64,000 nucleotides of DNA from Pontederia crassipes (GCA_030549335.1 CM060198.1:54817995-54881994); one strand, 5' to 3'. Numbered from the stretch's first letter, positions 10,970 to 25,382 are shown. Numbers and translations: made by a program. Notes: a model not told the origin generated them from the sequence alone.

Positions 10970-13900
10970 TCAACAGTTCATGCCAGGAGGCAGGAGCTTC
11001 CTGTCATTGACAATGTTGAGCAAGCGGGAGACACCCTGCGTCCACATCTCGAACTCCCTTTGGCTCTGGCACTCGAACTCGATCACCCGCTGCTCCCCGG
11101 TCCTTAACCCGAAGTATCGCCGTTGTTCGCCACCTTCCGGTAAATGCCGGCATGGCCAAGGATTTATCTCCTTGCACACTTCAATTACTATGCCTGTAGA
11201 TATGCAAATCTCAAGCATCAGTAGTATAATGCAACGTTTGAATGAAAGAAAACAGATGAGTTCCAAAGGCACTCACTCTTTTTCTTCTTGGTAATTGTCC
11301 CAGCCATGTGTCTGCTCTTCATCTTAAGAGTCACCTGCAGGTGTTAAACCAAACAATCATGTCAGAATACAGTGAGAGATCAAATCGTGATGGCATACAA
11401 GTCGGGATCAATTCTAGGATTCAGCTACCTGCCCCAATCGATTAATATAAACTGAGACGATCTTCCAATGCAGTGCACCTACGAGCAGAGAAAGAACACA
11501 TCATACTTCATTACTCTTCATCACCACATCGTAATACTTCATTACTCTTCATCGCCCAACTCTTAATTCGTATTCAGCCATGAGAACGGGATGCATATTC
11601 GTTACCTTTACGTGTGCGTTTAAGAAGCTCTGTACCCTTGGCAAGGAGCTCTCGACTGCAGAGACCCAAGAAGTTCTCCTGTTCAATGAGCTCGTCGCCG
11701 GATTCGTCGCCATTAGTATCCAATTCCTTCAGCTGCTTTCCTTGGCAATGGCTGTTTTGGTTCCCTATCCCTCCTTTTTCCACTGGTATGACTGCTGCTA
11801 TGTTCCAGACCTCTTTGAGCGTTCTCGCCTTCAGTGTGGCTGCGCCTCGTAAAGCTGCCAATTTTTAAGGACATCGTGTTACGCTGCCAGAACAGAGGGA
11901 CTGACACTCGTATGCAATCGTAGTAGAACGTATCTTCGGTGGATTTACCCGTGGCGGCAGCAGCTGTAAGAGTAATGATGTCCCCTGGCGTTCTGACGTT
12001 AACAGCCGAGCCGACGACCGCCGCCAAGTGGTCGCGCTCGGCACCCATGGCCTCTGCAGCCTCGACGCACTGAGCTGCCACCAGCGTCGCGGCGGCAGCG
12101 ACCGCCATGTCCGTCCTGGCAGCTCGGTCATCCTTGCCGGAGCTCGAAGCTGCAGCGGTGGCGGCTGCAATGGCCGCAACAGCCGCGGCGACGCCAGCCA
12201 CCGAGACGGCTGAATGGAGCTGGGCGTTCTGGGCCCTGGTCTCCTCTTTCCTCTTCTCCTTCCTGTCCTTGAGCCACCTGCCCACGGTCTTGCTGGTCCC
12301 TCTGTAAGTTTGCGGCTTAGGCGTGTTCCCGGCTCTGCAGTACTGCGGCGATAGTTGCTGTGTTCAGTTCAGGGCACAAATTTACATCCATCGAAGCCCA
12401 AATTGTTTAATCAAATGCTAACAAATTACCTCCTGTGCATGATTATTAAAAAGTTCACATCTCATAAAAGAAAATGCCTCTTTTAAGGCATGAGCAATGG
12501 CACAGGAGATAAAGATGGAAGAAATTATGAGTTAGAATCGTGATATGAGGACAGAAAAAGGTCACAAGGACAAGTGTGGCAGTGAAGACAAACGATGAAA
12601 CGAATCAAGGACCAAGGCGGGCAAAGTGACGTAACAAAGTACCAAAGAAGCAAGCAAGCTCTGAGGTTGTCACCTTTTACAGAGGGAGGGTTGCTTCTTT
12701 ACCCAGACAAACTCTGCAGAGGAATCAGGGCTTCTTTTGCACTCACGCAAAACCAAAAGCAAAGACAAGGATGAACAGACTACTTTGTGCGAGATAATAT
12801 GGCGCCAAAACAAAAGATGAGGAGGGGAAAAGGACATGGCGTTGGAGATTGATGACTTACTACTTTGTGCGAGAGACTGATGAACAGAAAGTAGGTGTTG
12901 CAGCTGCGGAAAGGGAAGTAGAAGAGGGAAGCAAATGATAACTTAAAAAACCTTAAAAAAAAGATTGATCTTTTGCTTTTTGGTCATTTATTTGCAACCC
13001 TGGCGATAGAGATTGCAGGCAGCTTTTTTTGGAATGCGAGAAAGGCATCTATTTTTCTTTCTCTCTCCTCTATTCGTTATTGAGCACGATGCCTGTGGGC
13101 TGGGGACGAGAGAGAGAAAGAGAGAGAGATCTGCGTGGTCGGCTTTGTCTTCAGTGCTCCGACTTCCAAAGAAACCAGGCATTTGTTTTGTCAACCCGAG
13201 GATGAGTAGTGTACAGTGAGCAGAGGAGAAGACCAATCTTTATGCGTCAACGAGGAAGTGGAGTGGGAGGAAGAAAGGAGCAAACCTTGACGTCGTCCAT
13301 GTTGGAAGGGGAGATCGGAGGGCTGTCGGAGAGGGATCCTCCACCATTGAGGGGGCCGCTGCTGTGGGAGAGCCTGCCGGAAGCGAGAGGGGAGACCTCC
13401 TGCAAAGTTCCACAGAGAAAATGGACAGGAAACAGTATCATAAAACAAGCGCTTTGATCAACAGGAACGGTGAATCTAGTTCTTTAGTTTCAGAATCATA
13501 AAAAAATTGATACTTTTGGGAGTAAAATGAGCACAACAATTACAACGCAAGCTTCATCATTTCTTGTACCATCACCTACAAACTGTGAGTTAAAAGAAGA
13601 ATTTGGAGTTGCATGAACAAGGTCTGATCTTGTCCTTAAATATGCCAAATTTGTAACCACTGCTCGCATCATGGATTACTTCGAGAGCTAAAACGTTTCG
13701 TGTGCAGCTTCGAAAAGTAAAATGTGAATAGACTAAAAATATATGAAAAATTGGACAAGATGAGACGACAACAAAATAAAAACAGAGAGATGCTGAGCTG
13801 AACCAAACAGTTGCTGCCCTTTTTGTCCTCGTCTGACACGAAAGGGAAACGGAGCATCTCAAGCTTGGAAGATAGCTGTTAGACCCATTAGGCCTTTGTT

Positions 13901-14460
13901 CTTCCCACTGTTCTCTACCCCCTTTGAGATCAGATGCATAATTACCAAATCATATGCACAAGGATCATAAAAAAGTCTTTTTTGTTCCAGAAAATGTTGA
14001 ATTTTCTCAGATATTTCTAAAATTCGTAAATAAATCCAGCGAAAAGATAACATGAAATGGAGGAAGGAAATTAGAACAAAGTTTCAGCACAGAATTCTAA
14101 AAAAAAGAAGCAAATTTGGAGAAAAGAGTTAAGTAAAGATGTGATTTTTGAAGTAGCGGACGAAGTAGTTGGCGCCGAACTCACCGACTGCGACATGATG
14201 CGCTCCATGACGAGCTGCGAGGTGGTCGACGAGGCGAAGGCGAAGGGGTTCCCGGCGACGGTGGCGCGCGCGGCGTCTTCCAGCTCCCCGGCTACGTCCT
14301 CGTGGATCACCCCGGCGGACGGGGAGAGCGGCGGCCTCGCCCCGATGGCCTTTGTGACCTCCAGGGCGGAGGCGCTCCAGGAGCGGGAGAGGAACTCCAT
14401 GGGGTCCTCGGGGAGCTCCGGCGGCGGCTCCAGCCTCCATTGATCTCTGGTCTCATCCAT
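10970..14460 (-). CDS. VAN3-binding / FORKED-like protein (DUF828 plus plant PH domain)
   Basis: Seven minus-strand exons: 14460-14185, 13399-13286, 12357-11949, 11854-11606, 11478-11429, 11334-11277, 11193-10970; 459 residues, phases close. The N terminus ([10 protein letters not shown]-like [19 protein letters not shown]) and [15 protein letters not shown], followed by an alanine-rich helical region, are the auxin-canalisation DUF828 module. The last three exons encode the plant pleckstrin-like domain ([49 protein letters not shown]). In Arabidopsis FORKED1/VAB binds the ARF-GAP VAN3/SCARFACE at the trans-Golgi and helps place PIN carriers during vein patterning; that role is by family only. 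Start chosen at ATG 14460, the first Met before [11 protein letters not shown]; an in-frame ATG at 14493 would add 11 residues. Confidence 0.92.
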
Positions 14461-14583
14461 TGTAATTACCTGGAGCAATGGCCGTTGATGCAAGAACTTG
14501 AATATGTGTTCTGACTTCTGAGGCGTTTTCAGCGCACAATGGGTCGTTGCTTTGTGGAGATGGAAGGAGGAGAGAAGTGGGCT

Positions 14584-14613
14584 GTATTTAAAAACGAGAG
14601 AGAGAGAGAGAGA
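14584..14613 (-). promoter_or_regulatory. TATA-like box and GA-rich leader of the FORKED-like gene
   Basis: On the minus strand a TTTTTAAATACAG motif lies about 125 bp upstream of the ATG, next to a (CT/GA)n tract at 14595-14613. Position and sequence suit a core promoter and leader but no transcription start is shown. Confidence 0.35.
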
Positions 14614-14959
14614 AAGGAGAGAGAAAGAGACTGTGATTAGACTTCTTCTGAGACAGAGAGCTGGGACTGGGATGCTGCTGCGAGCTCTGAGTACACGGTC
14701 TCCTCCCTCTCTCGTTCTTCGTTTCTGTTTCTCTCAGTTCTGTGTGTATGTCATGGTCAGTGGGTGTGCCATTGTGTTGTGTGATACAAATGTACCAATA
14801 GGCCCTCGCCAAGGTGTGGGTGAGAGAGAGACAGAAGAAGCTTTGAGTCGAGTGGTAACTAGATTCTTATCGTTAAAGAAATGTCTCCAGTTTTAGTGTT
14901 TTGAACCCAGAAAATTCTCATCCAGCATTTCATTTGTCATTATTAAATATGCGATTCAA

Positions 14960-15650
14960 GATGAGCCCCGCAAGGAATCCTCGATTGGGGGAATATTTTC
15001 TCTGTGGAGTCGGGGATGAGAAAAATTTTTTTCCGAACTCTCTTTCGAGGATTGGGACGGGGAATTATTCCCGCTCCGCGGGGTTTGAATCTCTACACTC
15101 TAAAGAACAAGTGAATATAAAAATAGGCTCATAGTAGTGGCAAAGTGAGAGTAAATAAATAAGTATAAATGAAGAAGGAGATTAATGTATCAATATGAAT
15201 GTTTATGGAGAAAGTCTATCTTTAGATATTTTTTAAATTTATAATAAAATTTTTTATTAAATTATCTCTTAGTAAAAAATAATAAAAAATTTTGTCCGAA
15301 CTAGAAAATATGGTTCAATCCATTTTTTTCGGTTTTGACCTATTTTAGCCAATTTTGATCGATTTTTTATCGGTTCGATCGACTTGATCCGGTTCAAACT
15401 GATGTCCAACTTTTGGGCTTAGGACGACGGCAACGACCCTCGTTTGAGGAGGGCAACGAGCCATGGGGGTTCGGAGAATCGAGGTCCCCGCGGGGCCCCG
15501 AACCCTGTGGGGATCGGGGCGGAGGATAAAATTTCCTTCGGACTAGAAATTCGGGTCGAGGACGGAGGTTAGTCATCGGGATCGGGACGGATGAGTGTCC
15601 CCGTCCCAAACAGGGTCGGGTGCCACTTCTAATCGGCACCACTTGCTAAA
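14960..15650. repeat. GC-rich CCCCG-type dispersed repeat with an AT-rich middle
   Basis: Two GC-rich blocks (about 14965-15085 and 15405-15650) full of GGGACGGGGA, CCCCGCGGGG and CGGGATCGGGACGG words sit either side of AT-rich DNA. They resemble the guanine-rich ends of plant non-autonomous DNA elements and do not read as a protein. Exact ends and class are not resolved. Confidence 0.35.
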
Positions 15651-16639
15651 TACCGAGGGCTGGCCACTCAAAAAAGAGAGATTTGTTTTGCCATTGTGAT
15701 CCTTATTTGGAGGATGATTTGATCACAGTTAATTTCATAATTGTGAATTTATTAATTCATACGATCAAGGCTGTCATTCTGTCTAAGATGGCAAAGGTTT
15801 CGAAAATTATAGAATAGAAACGAGAATTCTAAAATCTTATAAATAAAAAATAATATTATTATTTATTTAAATTCATATATGCTTTATGTGTAGAAGTTTA
15901 ATAATTTTTCGAGATTAATACATATTATAGAGCATGTAAATCTTAAAAAATTATATTATATTAAATCACATCTTTAAAAAGCAAAATTTTAATTTAAAAA
16001 ATATAATATTAGTTTATGTTAAAAAAACTCAATTTATATGATAATATCATAAGATAATACTAAAAAAAATTAGATGATAAACATTGTAATATTGAGTATA
16101 AAAGATAAGAGTGAGTGTGAAGTAATTTTTTTCCTATAATTTCTTTGCATTGAGGTCTTCCTTTGCAACCGAAAGAACTCTTATTTTTTAAAATCATCGA
16201 TCTAGATTCTACGTTTAAAATTATTTAAATATATTTAAATAATTTTCTATGTGGAGAATCATAAGATTTTACAAATCCAATCTCAACCTTACTTGTCTTA
16301 TCTCAAAAATAATCCTGACAACCTTGTATTATATAGGAGAAATATATAAATTTTATTCAATGACAACCTCAATATTTAATCTATTGAATTTTTAGTAACT
16401 AATTCAGCAATTTAGAATAATGGCCACTTAATAATGGCAATCTCCCCAATTTGATATGCTTTAAATTTTAACGGTGAACGAATTAAACTCACAAAAAAAA
16501 AACAAATAGCTTGAAATCTTGTGTATTAAATTTTATATTTTTCATCCAATTGATGAGATAATGCTCGATATATCTCTAACCCCAAAGAAAGAAATAGCAC
16601 CCAAAAAATTCTTCTTCTCACGAATTTTTTTTTTTTACG

Positions 16640-16770
16640 TAGGGAAGTGGCGTCGACAATTTTAATTTGATCGACGCTAAAAAATGCACTGTTCATAAAT
16701 TGAATATCGATTTATCATCAAGTTCAACTAATTTGATTAAAAATTCTATGTCACATACTTTGCAAAGATA
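16640..16770 (-). repeat. SINE-like dispersed repeat, copy 2 (decayed)
   Basis: Shares the GACGCTAAAAAATGCACT block and a CAACTAATTTGATTAA block in the same order and spacing as 5495-5640. It is AT-enriched as expected from C-to-T decay. Confidence 0.3.
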
Positions 16771-19097
16771 GATGAAATTCTCAACGAATTTTTTTTACAA
16801 TCGAATTCAAACTCAAAATCTTACTTAAATAATAAGAATCGGTTTATAAGTCCATCCCCCGTTGGTCTTGTCAAGAATAGATGAAAACAAGTAAGTTGTG
16901 GAAAAAAAAACTTTATCTTCAAACCATATTAATAATCAACTAATTGATTAAGCTGAAAATTTATAAATTTATCATCAAATTTTATATTTAAACTTAATTC
17001 TCGAACTGGGTATATATTTATATAATATATATATGTGTGTGTGTGTTAATACAACATTGTATCCATCCCATGTGAATAAGATATATTTGTCGGCATAAGA
17101 CCTATTATGTTCATGCTAACTCCACTTGTCTAATGTTGTTTAGAGGAAACTAATACATGTTTCAAAAAAAGAAGATTGATTCTTTTATTTTTGAATTAAT
17201 GGTGCTTAGAAATATATATATATATGTGTGTGTGTGGATTAATAGTGTGGAAGTCATAATTTATTTGCACTAGCTGTTTTGATTGAAGTAAAAAAGATAT
17301 AAAATTTAATGTTTATTTATAAACTTGATTTTCCATGAAGAGTTCAAATTTTATGATAATATTAAAGAAAATTAGGATTCATAGAATGTGAATATTTTTT
17401 CACAAAATTATGCGTAGAGTACATAAGGTTTAAGGATAAAGATTGCTTGATTGAATAATTTTATATGGGGCAAAACATGAAGTTTATCATGGATTTATGT
17501 ATAATTACTCTTTTTACCCATTAAGACGTGTTTTGTATTGATGTGGGTCAAAAATTCAAAACGAACAATATCTTAATTTCATTATTAGTATTACAAAATG
17601 ATATCAAAACTGATATCACATGACAATATTTTGATCGACCGGAGTGTACAATATTTGTTTTTCACCTAACCTCAACTAAAGTAGGGATCTTTTTAGGAAG
17701 TGAAAGTAGTTCGGGGAATTTTTCGTTTAAAAAAAATTAATCATTACTTTTCGAGTCGATTTTTTAAATTAAAAAACCACCATAAACTATTTTGAAAAAA
17801 TAAAAAACCACCCCCTAGAGGGTTAGTTTTTTGTGTACTTTTTTTGGTGACCTACTTTTATATAATTATATTTTAAAAATATATTTAATAACTTAATTTA
17901 ATATATAAATATTTAATTTTATATTAAATATAAAATATACTACTAAAAGTTTAAAGTTATTAAATTAAAGCTTGATAATGTTATAGAAAAGTATGAAATT
18001 TTATACAAAAAATATTATATTTATAATAAAATAATTAATAACATATATATTAATTATACAAATAAATAATTATAAATAAAAAATGGGCTCCACAGCTTCT
18101 ATAATTTTTTCGGATGGGCTCTAATTTTAGCGAGTGGATTTTAAATATTAAAAATCATCCTAAATCTTATTTGGACCCCTAATTTTTTATCTCTTCGATT
18201 ATCGAATGAATTTTTAGTGTTGGTCTGATTTTTCTTACACCCCTACATCATTTTTACGAAAAAAACACAAAATCAGGAGACTTAATAAAGCCACGCTTTC
18301 TTGTATTGAAAAAAATGGAATTATTATTTTTGGAAATAATACAATTATCCCAACTCGTTTTCATCCTCTTCAACCATATTTTGCATTTTTTTTATTTTTA
18401 ACCATCAATTAATGAAAAGATAAATTCCGAAATTTAGGGAGGCCATTGATTTATCCATTAAAAAATATAGTGAAAAGGAATATACGATATAATCTAACAA
18501 GAATAAAACAAAAGAAAATGACAAATCCATTTTCTATTTATATAAAGAGATGTAAAAGAAGGGAAGCATATATATGATTTATTTTTATGTTTATTGCTTT
18601 TAAATTAATAAATATTTTTCTTCATTTCTTTGATAAAAAAATTATTTCAAAATTAGTTATTATGTCAAAATTAAAATAATTTTGTTCATATATATAATTT
18701 TATAATTATTGAGCAACCATACTATTTTATTTATCATATACCATTACTACAGTTTATAAACTAAAACATTATTTTTTTTACTATCTAATTATTATGTTTC
18801 TTAATTATAAATTGGAAACTAAAGAGTATATAACTCGAGCGGTTGTCAATTCAAATTCAACCCAAGTCAAGATTGTGTCACATCATTATCCTCCCTAATT
18901 ATTACTTGCTAGCACAATTATCATGTATTAGTCAAATTATTATACGCTAATCCAATCATTAATTTTGCAAAATATAGGCTAAGATCAATTTAAAGAGTTG
19001 ACCTCCTCACTCTTTTTCTCCATGCTCTCTCCAAAGTAGCTGAGAAAAGTTGCTTACATGCTACTTTCTTTTTGTTCTTTTATAGGTGAAAGGAACA

Positions 19098-19100
<3 letters not shown>

Positions 19101-19142
<42 letters not shown>
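19101..19142. repeat. (CT)n microsatellite
   Basis: 21 uninterrupted CT units. Confidence 0.95.
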
Positions 19143-19145
<3 letters not shown>

Positions 19146-20390
19146 ATGTGTGTCGTGGTCCGGAGAAAGAGGAGGTCAAGGAGGAGAAAGAAGATATCTA
19201 TCTACATCATGGACATAAATGTATATATTTGAGAGCATACCTAATATTAAATGATTGAAAATGATATATCGAAATTAAAAATTAAAATATTTTCCATTTT
19301 CTATTTTTTCTCTTTTTATTATATATAATTTTCCATGGAGTCATGAGACATATCATGTGCGAATATTATCAATTTTCCCGAATGCAACTTCATTATATTT
19401 AATGCTACCAGATTAATAAAAAAAAGTGAATGTGATTTTTTTTATTGTTGAAAAAAAATAAAATAACAGTGCATGATCAGGATACACGTAAATAAATTGA
19501 TGTTCAAATACCAATCACTAAATTGTAAATTATTTAGATCCAAAACAAGTTTTTTTATAAAAAAAATAGTATTAGTACATGATTTGATTATATTGATGTT
19601 GAAGTTAAACTCGAAATTTTGTCCAACACGTTTCTTCATAATATCTTTTTATTAATTATTATATATAAATTTGGAGACCATCATCTCGATTGTGAAGAAA
19701 TAGTTCTTCAGTGCAAAAGAATTTTGGATGTTCATGAAAATATTATGTACGGCATATTTTTTTACAATTTTTTTTTAAAAAAATGTTGTCCACCATTTTA
19801 CAATTAATTAATCTTTTCCTAATTAAAAAAAAGCGTTATGGCCCGAAATTAAATTGGCTTGGCCGATCTTTCACCGTCAATTTTGCCTCGAGCCCAGCCA
19901 CCAACTAATCACACAAAGAGAGAGAAAAAATATATAATTAAATTATAAACAATAGATATGTCAGGGAGAGAGAAAGATAAATAAATTATATCTGCCTTTT
20001 AGGTACCGTGAAATGCTTGCCGTACGCAGCCTATTCTTTATTAATTATTGATGATGAAACGATTTTTTATTTAGTGTGTATACCGGAATCACTATTATTA
20101 CTTTAGAATATATTATCGTATATCATATAAGTGTTAAAAATGTTGGATACTTTTATCTTGTAAGATAAACTGAAGTGATAATAATGTATTTTAAAATGAT
20201 AATAGTTATTCTTATGATATATATAATATATATATATATATAATTAAGGATGGTTATAGGATAGTAGAGTTTGTACTCTTATAAATGTTAGTAGCTTTTT
20301 ATTCGATTTTTAAATTCATTATTTTTATCAGAGTTTATTTATATCACTCTCGACATAATATTAAATTAATCAAATGTTAATAATTTTGAA

Positions 20391-20414
20391 ATATATATAT
20401 ATATATATATATAA
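20391..20414. repeat. (AT)n microsatellite
   Basis: Twelve AT units. Another short AT tract lies just upstream at about 20220-20242. Confidence 0.9.
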
Positions 20415-21484
20415 TAAATGCATACAACTATGTTTCCACTGGATCAAAGACCCACTGTACGGAACCGATTAGTGATTAAAAAAAATGGCATGGCCCCAAA
20501 GAGGAGTAAATTAATTATTGGATATAAGTTGTAGTGGTCTCAAAGTCACAATATCTATGGATCCATATTGAAAACTTCGTTTAATTTAAATTAAATAATT
20601 TGGATGGGATTAAATTTAAAAAAAAACAAGTCGATTAAATATTATTTTGAATTGAACTTTCGTGTGACGACGCACATTTCATTTCACCCATTTAATTATT
20701 GTAACTCTCAAACAAAAATGATAGGAGTGTATCCTACTTTGTTGACAAGTTTTGGATGCTCTCCCCAATTAGATTATTGGATCCCTCCTTTGAGTGGATT
20801 ATTTTTGTTCATACTACTATTTTACCATTTATTTTGCAATTATTTTGAGATATATTTATGATTACTCTCCATTATTGATTGGATAATATGCAATGGAAAT
20901 GCAATTTACGACAGATAAAAATGAGGGTTTCCAAATTATCCTTTCTCATTTCTTCTTATATAATATGTAATGAAAATGTCTTTGAAAAATGTAAATGTAA
21001 AACATTTGACGTAGAACGAGTGTAAAACACTAATTTTATTTGTTAAATAATAATGTTAAATAATTAAGATCAAGATCATGATCAAACTATTTTAACAAAT
21101 ATGATTAATCTAACTATTGTAATTTATTTAGCATTAGATGATATTTTTTTATTATCAAATTATCTTAAATAATGATAAATAAGCGCTCTACACCTATCGA
21201 GAGTTATTATCATTTAGTCCTAAATATTTTTGGTAGTGAGAGTTACAATTTTTTCACTAGTGACGATTTTTATTAGTAAAATCATTTTATATGTGAAAAA
21301 AATTTTGATAAGAGAAGTCATATTGCGAAGTGTAGCCCCATCTTAAAGTTAGAAAAAAAAAGAGCATTTAAGGATCAACACATGGAATCATGCACAATAA
21401 TTGAATGCAAGGTTATATAATTGACGAGGAGGATAAGTTTGAGAGCAAAAGGTTTAAGCCTCGTGGGAGATGGGCCATATCAAA

Positions 21485-21735
21485 TAGCGTTTTTTTTAAC
21501 GCTCCTAAACTATGTCGAGATTTTCACCTTAGCTCATCCATTGTATTCTATTAATTTTTTTGTTATTTTTAGTTTTTTTAATTTATTAAATAACTAAATT
21601 GTTCTCATGGGTCTTGAATTAAATATACACATAGGGTCGTTTAATCTTTTAATAAATTGAAAAAATAAAAATAATAGGAAAGTTAAAGTGGAAATTATAA
21701 TATAGTTTGGGGTATTATGAGGCAGACGCAAAAAA
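21485..21735. repeat. AT-rich fold-back (inverted-repeat) element 1
   Basis: The left arm (about 21492-21600, CCTAAACTATGTCGAGATTT) is an imperfect inverted copy of the right arm (about 21645-21725, TTATAATATAGTTTGGGG). The arms meet near the centre, like a fold-back MITE. No coding sequence. Confidence 0.55.
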
Positions 21736-23014
21736 TCATTATAAAGTTTAATAAATTATTCCTAATATGTATGGAAAATATGAGGTTTCCAGAGAGAATG
21801 GGGTGAATTTTATCCATTTTTCTTTCTGCACTTCATCAATTTAATTCATACTCGAATTGTCTCTCATATTTATTGCTTTTTTTTTATATAAATTTTACTA
21901 ATTATCATTCAACTTTTGTCGATTTTTATCCAACCTAACACGTGTAAAACTTTGAAAGACAGTATTTTCATTATAAAATAAAGTTGAATGTTTAAACAAT
22001 GCATCCCTCGTAACTAGGCGTGCAATACAGATTTGTTGAATAATAATATATTTGGATTTTTATTCCACTGTAATGGTAATCGAAAAAAAAGTTGAATTTC
22101 TAAAAAAAAAATATTTAGGGGGGAAGGCAATTTGTGAAATGTGCCAAAATATTGAGAAACGGATTTAAGTAATTCATTTTTATCAATCAGATGGCGTGAA
22201 GGAAATCGCAACTTGTCATTGACAAAATTTAAAAAGAAAAATAGAGAAAGTACTACGAAAGATGAGTTTAATGTTTCTGCTAACTCTTTTAATCGAAACG
22301 TGATCATCGTTGGACATGATTCTATCATACATCATGAATTGAATGTTAATTAATAGACGTATGATAATGCTATCCATTAAAATAAGTAATATAAATACTT
22401 TTTTTCCCACGAAAGATTATGAATATAAATATAGTTCATGCAAAAGTAATCTATGAAATACTATGAGAAATTTTATTTGAGATACAAACTTTTTACCACC
22501 ATTCTAAAAAACTCAAATAATTTGAAAATTGGTTAGTTGTAGAGAAAAATGAATATCTTATAAACTTAAAAAAAGGTTTAAATGTGCAATATGACTACAA
22601 AAGGTGCACTTATCTTTATGTGTGTGTGTGTGTGTAAATATATTGAGAGCAATACATTTGAACAGGTTATGGAATGCCATATATTATATACATATCAAGC
22701 AACTAATCAATTGACCCATCCACATTGAAGAAAAAACAGTGATACTCCATGTACATCCATAAATAGTACACATACAACATCATGACACTACACTACACAT
22801 GCACTATTGATTATATAGCTTCTGGTAACTGCATATGTATATATAATATATATATTCTTTATTTCTATATCTTCACATATCTTCTGAATATATATCATGA
22901 ATTCATGCGGAAAGCCCCATGCATGACAATCTATGAAAACTTCATTTACTTTGATATTAGAAAATGGGAAAACAGAAATTTAGAGAGGAAGATTAATCAT
23001 GACACACTTCTTTT

Positions 23015-23018
<4 letters not shown>

Positions 23019-23046
<28 letters not shown>
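23019..23046. repeat. (AT)n microsatellite
   Basis: Fourteen AT units. Confidence 0.95.
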
Positions 23047-23104
23047 GCTCTGATACATAATAGGCTATTAATCTTGTTCTAAATGGCTTAAAAAAACTCT
23101 CTGA

Positions 23105-23420
23105 TTTGATTTGGATATTTGGTGCTACATGTAGCGATGCTATCTCTACAGCTGCAATCCGATGCATGACCATCTCCTGAGAAAGCATGCAGCTGGATCA
23201 GAATCGCCAGCCAGCTGTTTGGTCGCAGATCCCTGGATGGACATCTAGTGAGTGAGCACCAGCATTTGGGCTCCATTAATGAGCTCTCGGAGGACCTGAA
23301 TGAGCTGCTCTCCATTGTCAGCACTCACCAGATGCGAATGGGCAGGTGTGGGACTTGCCTCCTCTCGTGCCTCTACTCCTTTATGACTTGATCATGGAAT
23401 TTAGCTCAGTGGGGGATGTT
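23105..23420. other. Unidentified GC-richer island
   Basis: Markedly richer in G+C than the surrounding DNA. On the plus strand an open stretch reads EHQHLGSINELSEDLNELLS and ends within about 50 codons. I recognise no domain, and no clear hairpin precursor was found. It could be a fragment of a gene or a non-coding RNA. Confidence 0.25.
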
Positions 23421-23468
23421 TGTGGGGGCTCATGCACCTTCCATGCATCTATCTGATGAATCACATCG

Positions 23469-23470
<2 letters not shown>

Positions 23471-23512
<42 letters not shown>
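23471..23512. repeat. (GA)n microsatellite
   Basis: About 21 AG units next to the GC-richer island. Confidence 0.95.
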
Positions 23513-23515
<3 letters not shown>

Positions 23516-25358
23516 CACTTTGGAGGTGCAACTGTAAGTAATGGAGCAAAGCCGAGGGGAATGCTTGATCAAGTGGTTGGATTAAGTAGCTTCAAGTCAG
23601 CAGCATAATAATCCAGTGGCCATGACAGAGAAAGAAAGTTGAAGAAAAAACGCACGTCACTTGGTGCACTTAATCGTAAGAAGCAACTTAATTTGAGAAT
23701 TGTGTGATCGACAAGCACGCCATGCATGTTACATGTAGTCAATTTTTCCTCTTTTTTTTTTTAAAAAAAAGAAGTTGATATGAACAAGAGAGCTCAATGA
23801 AGTAGCTAGAAACCTATCACACTTTTGAATAGTTCGATCAGATGACTAGTCCTAGTGAATTTAATTACCATTTCAAGACGAAAACATGTCTCCTTCGGAA
23901 TTTTGATTGACAACATGTAGTAGTGTGTGTGATGTGATTGACTTCATTTATTTTGATAAGAATATACTTTAAAAATTATATCTATAGATTTGAATCATAT
24001 CACTTCTTTTATAACTTCTTAGATTAAATATATTTATGTAAATTTAAATACATATGCACTTTGCTTATCTAATTTATTTTGTTTCTGATAAAAAAAAGGA
24101 AGCATAAATCCTAGTAAATAGAAGAACAAATATATTGGGGGGAGTTGATAAGGACATGATTCCATGAGCTCTCAGTGGGTCCTAAAATTGACCTCTAGGA
24201 CGGCGTTTCTTTTAACTTTTCTTTTGTAACAACAATTTTGAAAATAGAAAAATAATAATGTTAGTACAAATGAATGTTTCGATACATGCACTTTATTTTT
24301 TATTTGTTTGCATCTTCTTTATATACCTAACCAAATTCACCTGCTGTGCCTGTTGGAAAAAGAAATATCATTACTGTCGGAGGATCAATCCAAAGTTTTA
24401 TTTAATGCGTGATTTTGATGCAGAGCAACTCTGATACAGATTGAAAGCATCCCTTTTATTAGTTATCACGCCTGAAAAGACAAAACAAAGAAAAAATAAT
24501 AATAATAGTGACACTCCTTGGGAAAATTACATTCTAATGTCCTTGGTCCCTTAAATTTGTTTTATTATTCTTCTACGCAGGTTTTTTTTTCTTTTTTTTT
24601 TGCTGAATAGAGTTAGATGCTTCACGCCACCTTATCTTCCATAATCCTACTCTCACATCCAATCATCTAAATAAATAATTAAAAAGTTTAGAAAAGAAGA
24701 GCTCACTCTCTCCTCCTCCCTAGGTTCTTTTCCTTGATCCTATGGTCTACGTGGCTATTCACATCATTTGATTACGAGGACACACAGTATTTTGCACATA
24801 TTACAACAAAATCGTTGTATAACGAAAAAATCATTTATGTTTTGTATTAATTAAATTTAAAATACAATTTCACTAATCAATTACACGGATAAAATTTATA
24901 TTTTTTAGATGCTTCTGCTGGGCATTTGATATTTCATAATTACCACCTAACTATTCCGGAATCAGAATGAGAAAGAAAAAGTTAGATCGATTTGAGGGCT
25001 ATAGAGCCAAGCTTGGTTATCAAACTTGTCCTTCTGAGTTTACCTTCCTCGTTGATTACACAGATGAATATTGCCATGAACGATTGGTACGGATGGGTGC
25101 AGCGTACGGAATGGTCAATGAATGCAAGCTCTGCGTGCCGAAGGCCGACGTGCTTAACATCTGCATGCATGCAGCGAGACGACAAAAAAGATGCGTAAAC
25201 ATGTTACGCTCTCGCATGTCCTGGAAGGCCTGCAAGGAACGCTGTCTCTCGTCCTCCGCCGAAGCGAAGGCAAAGGCACGACTTGCATGCATTCGACGTC
25301 TGCCTGCATGGACCTGAAGAATCAGCCTAAGAACCTCGAACCTGAAAAAAAAGAAAAC

Positions 25359-25382
25359 AGAGAGAGAGAGAGAGAGAGAGAT
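25359..25382. repeat. (GA)n microsatellite
   Basis: About 12 AG units. Confidence 0.9.

Noticed and set aside
14129-14443. Frames of about 100 residues on both strands
   Set aside because: Shadows of exon 1 of the FORKED-like gene in other frames.
15061-15110. tRNA-like GGTTTGAATCTC stretch
   Set aside because: Resembles a T-loop word but no acceptor, D or anticodon arms surround it; it lies in a GC-rich dispersed repeat.
23105-23250. microRNA precursor
   Set aside because: Looked for pairing around GCATGCAGCTGGATCAG and for known plant miRNA sequences; only short weak stems and no known miRNA match.
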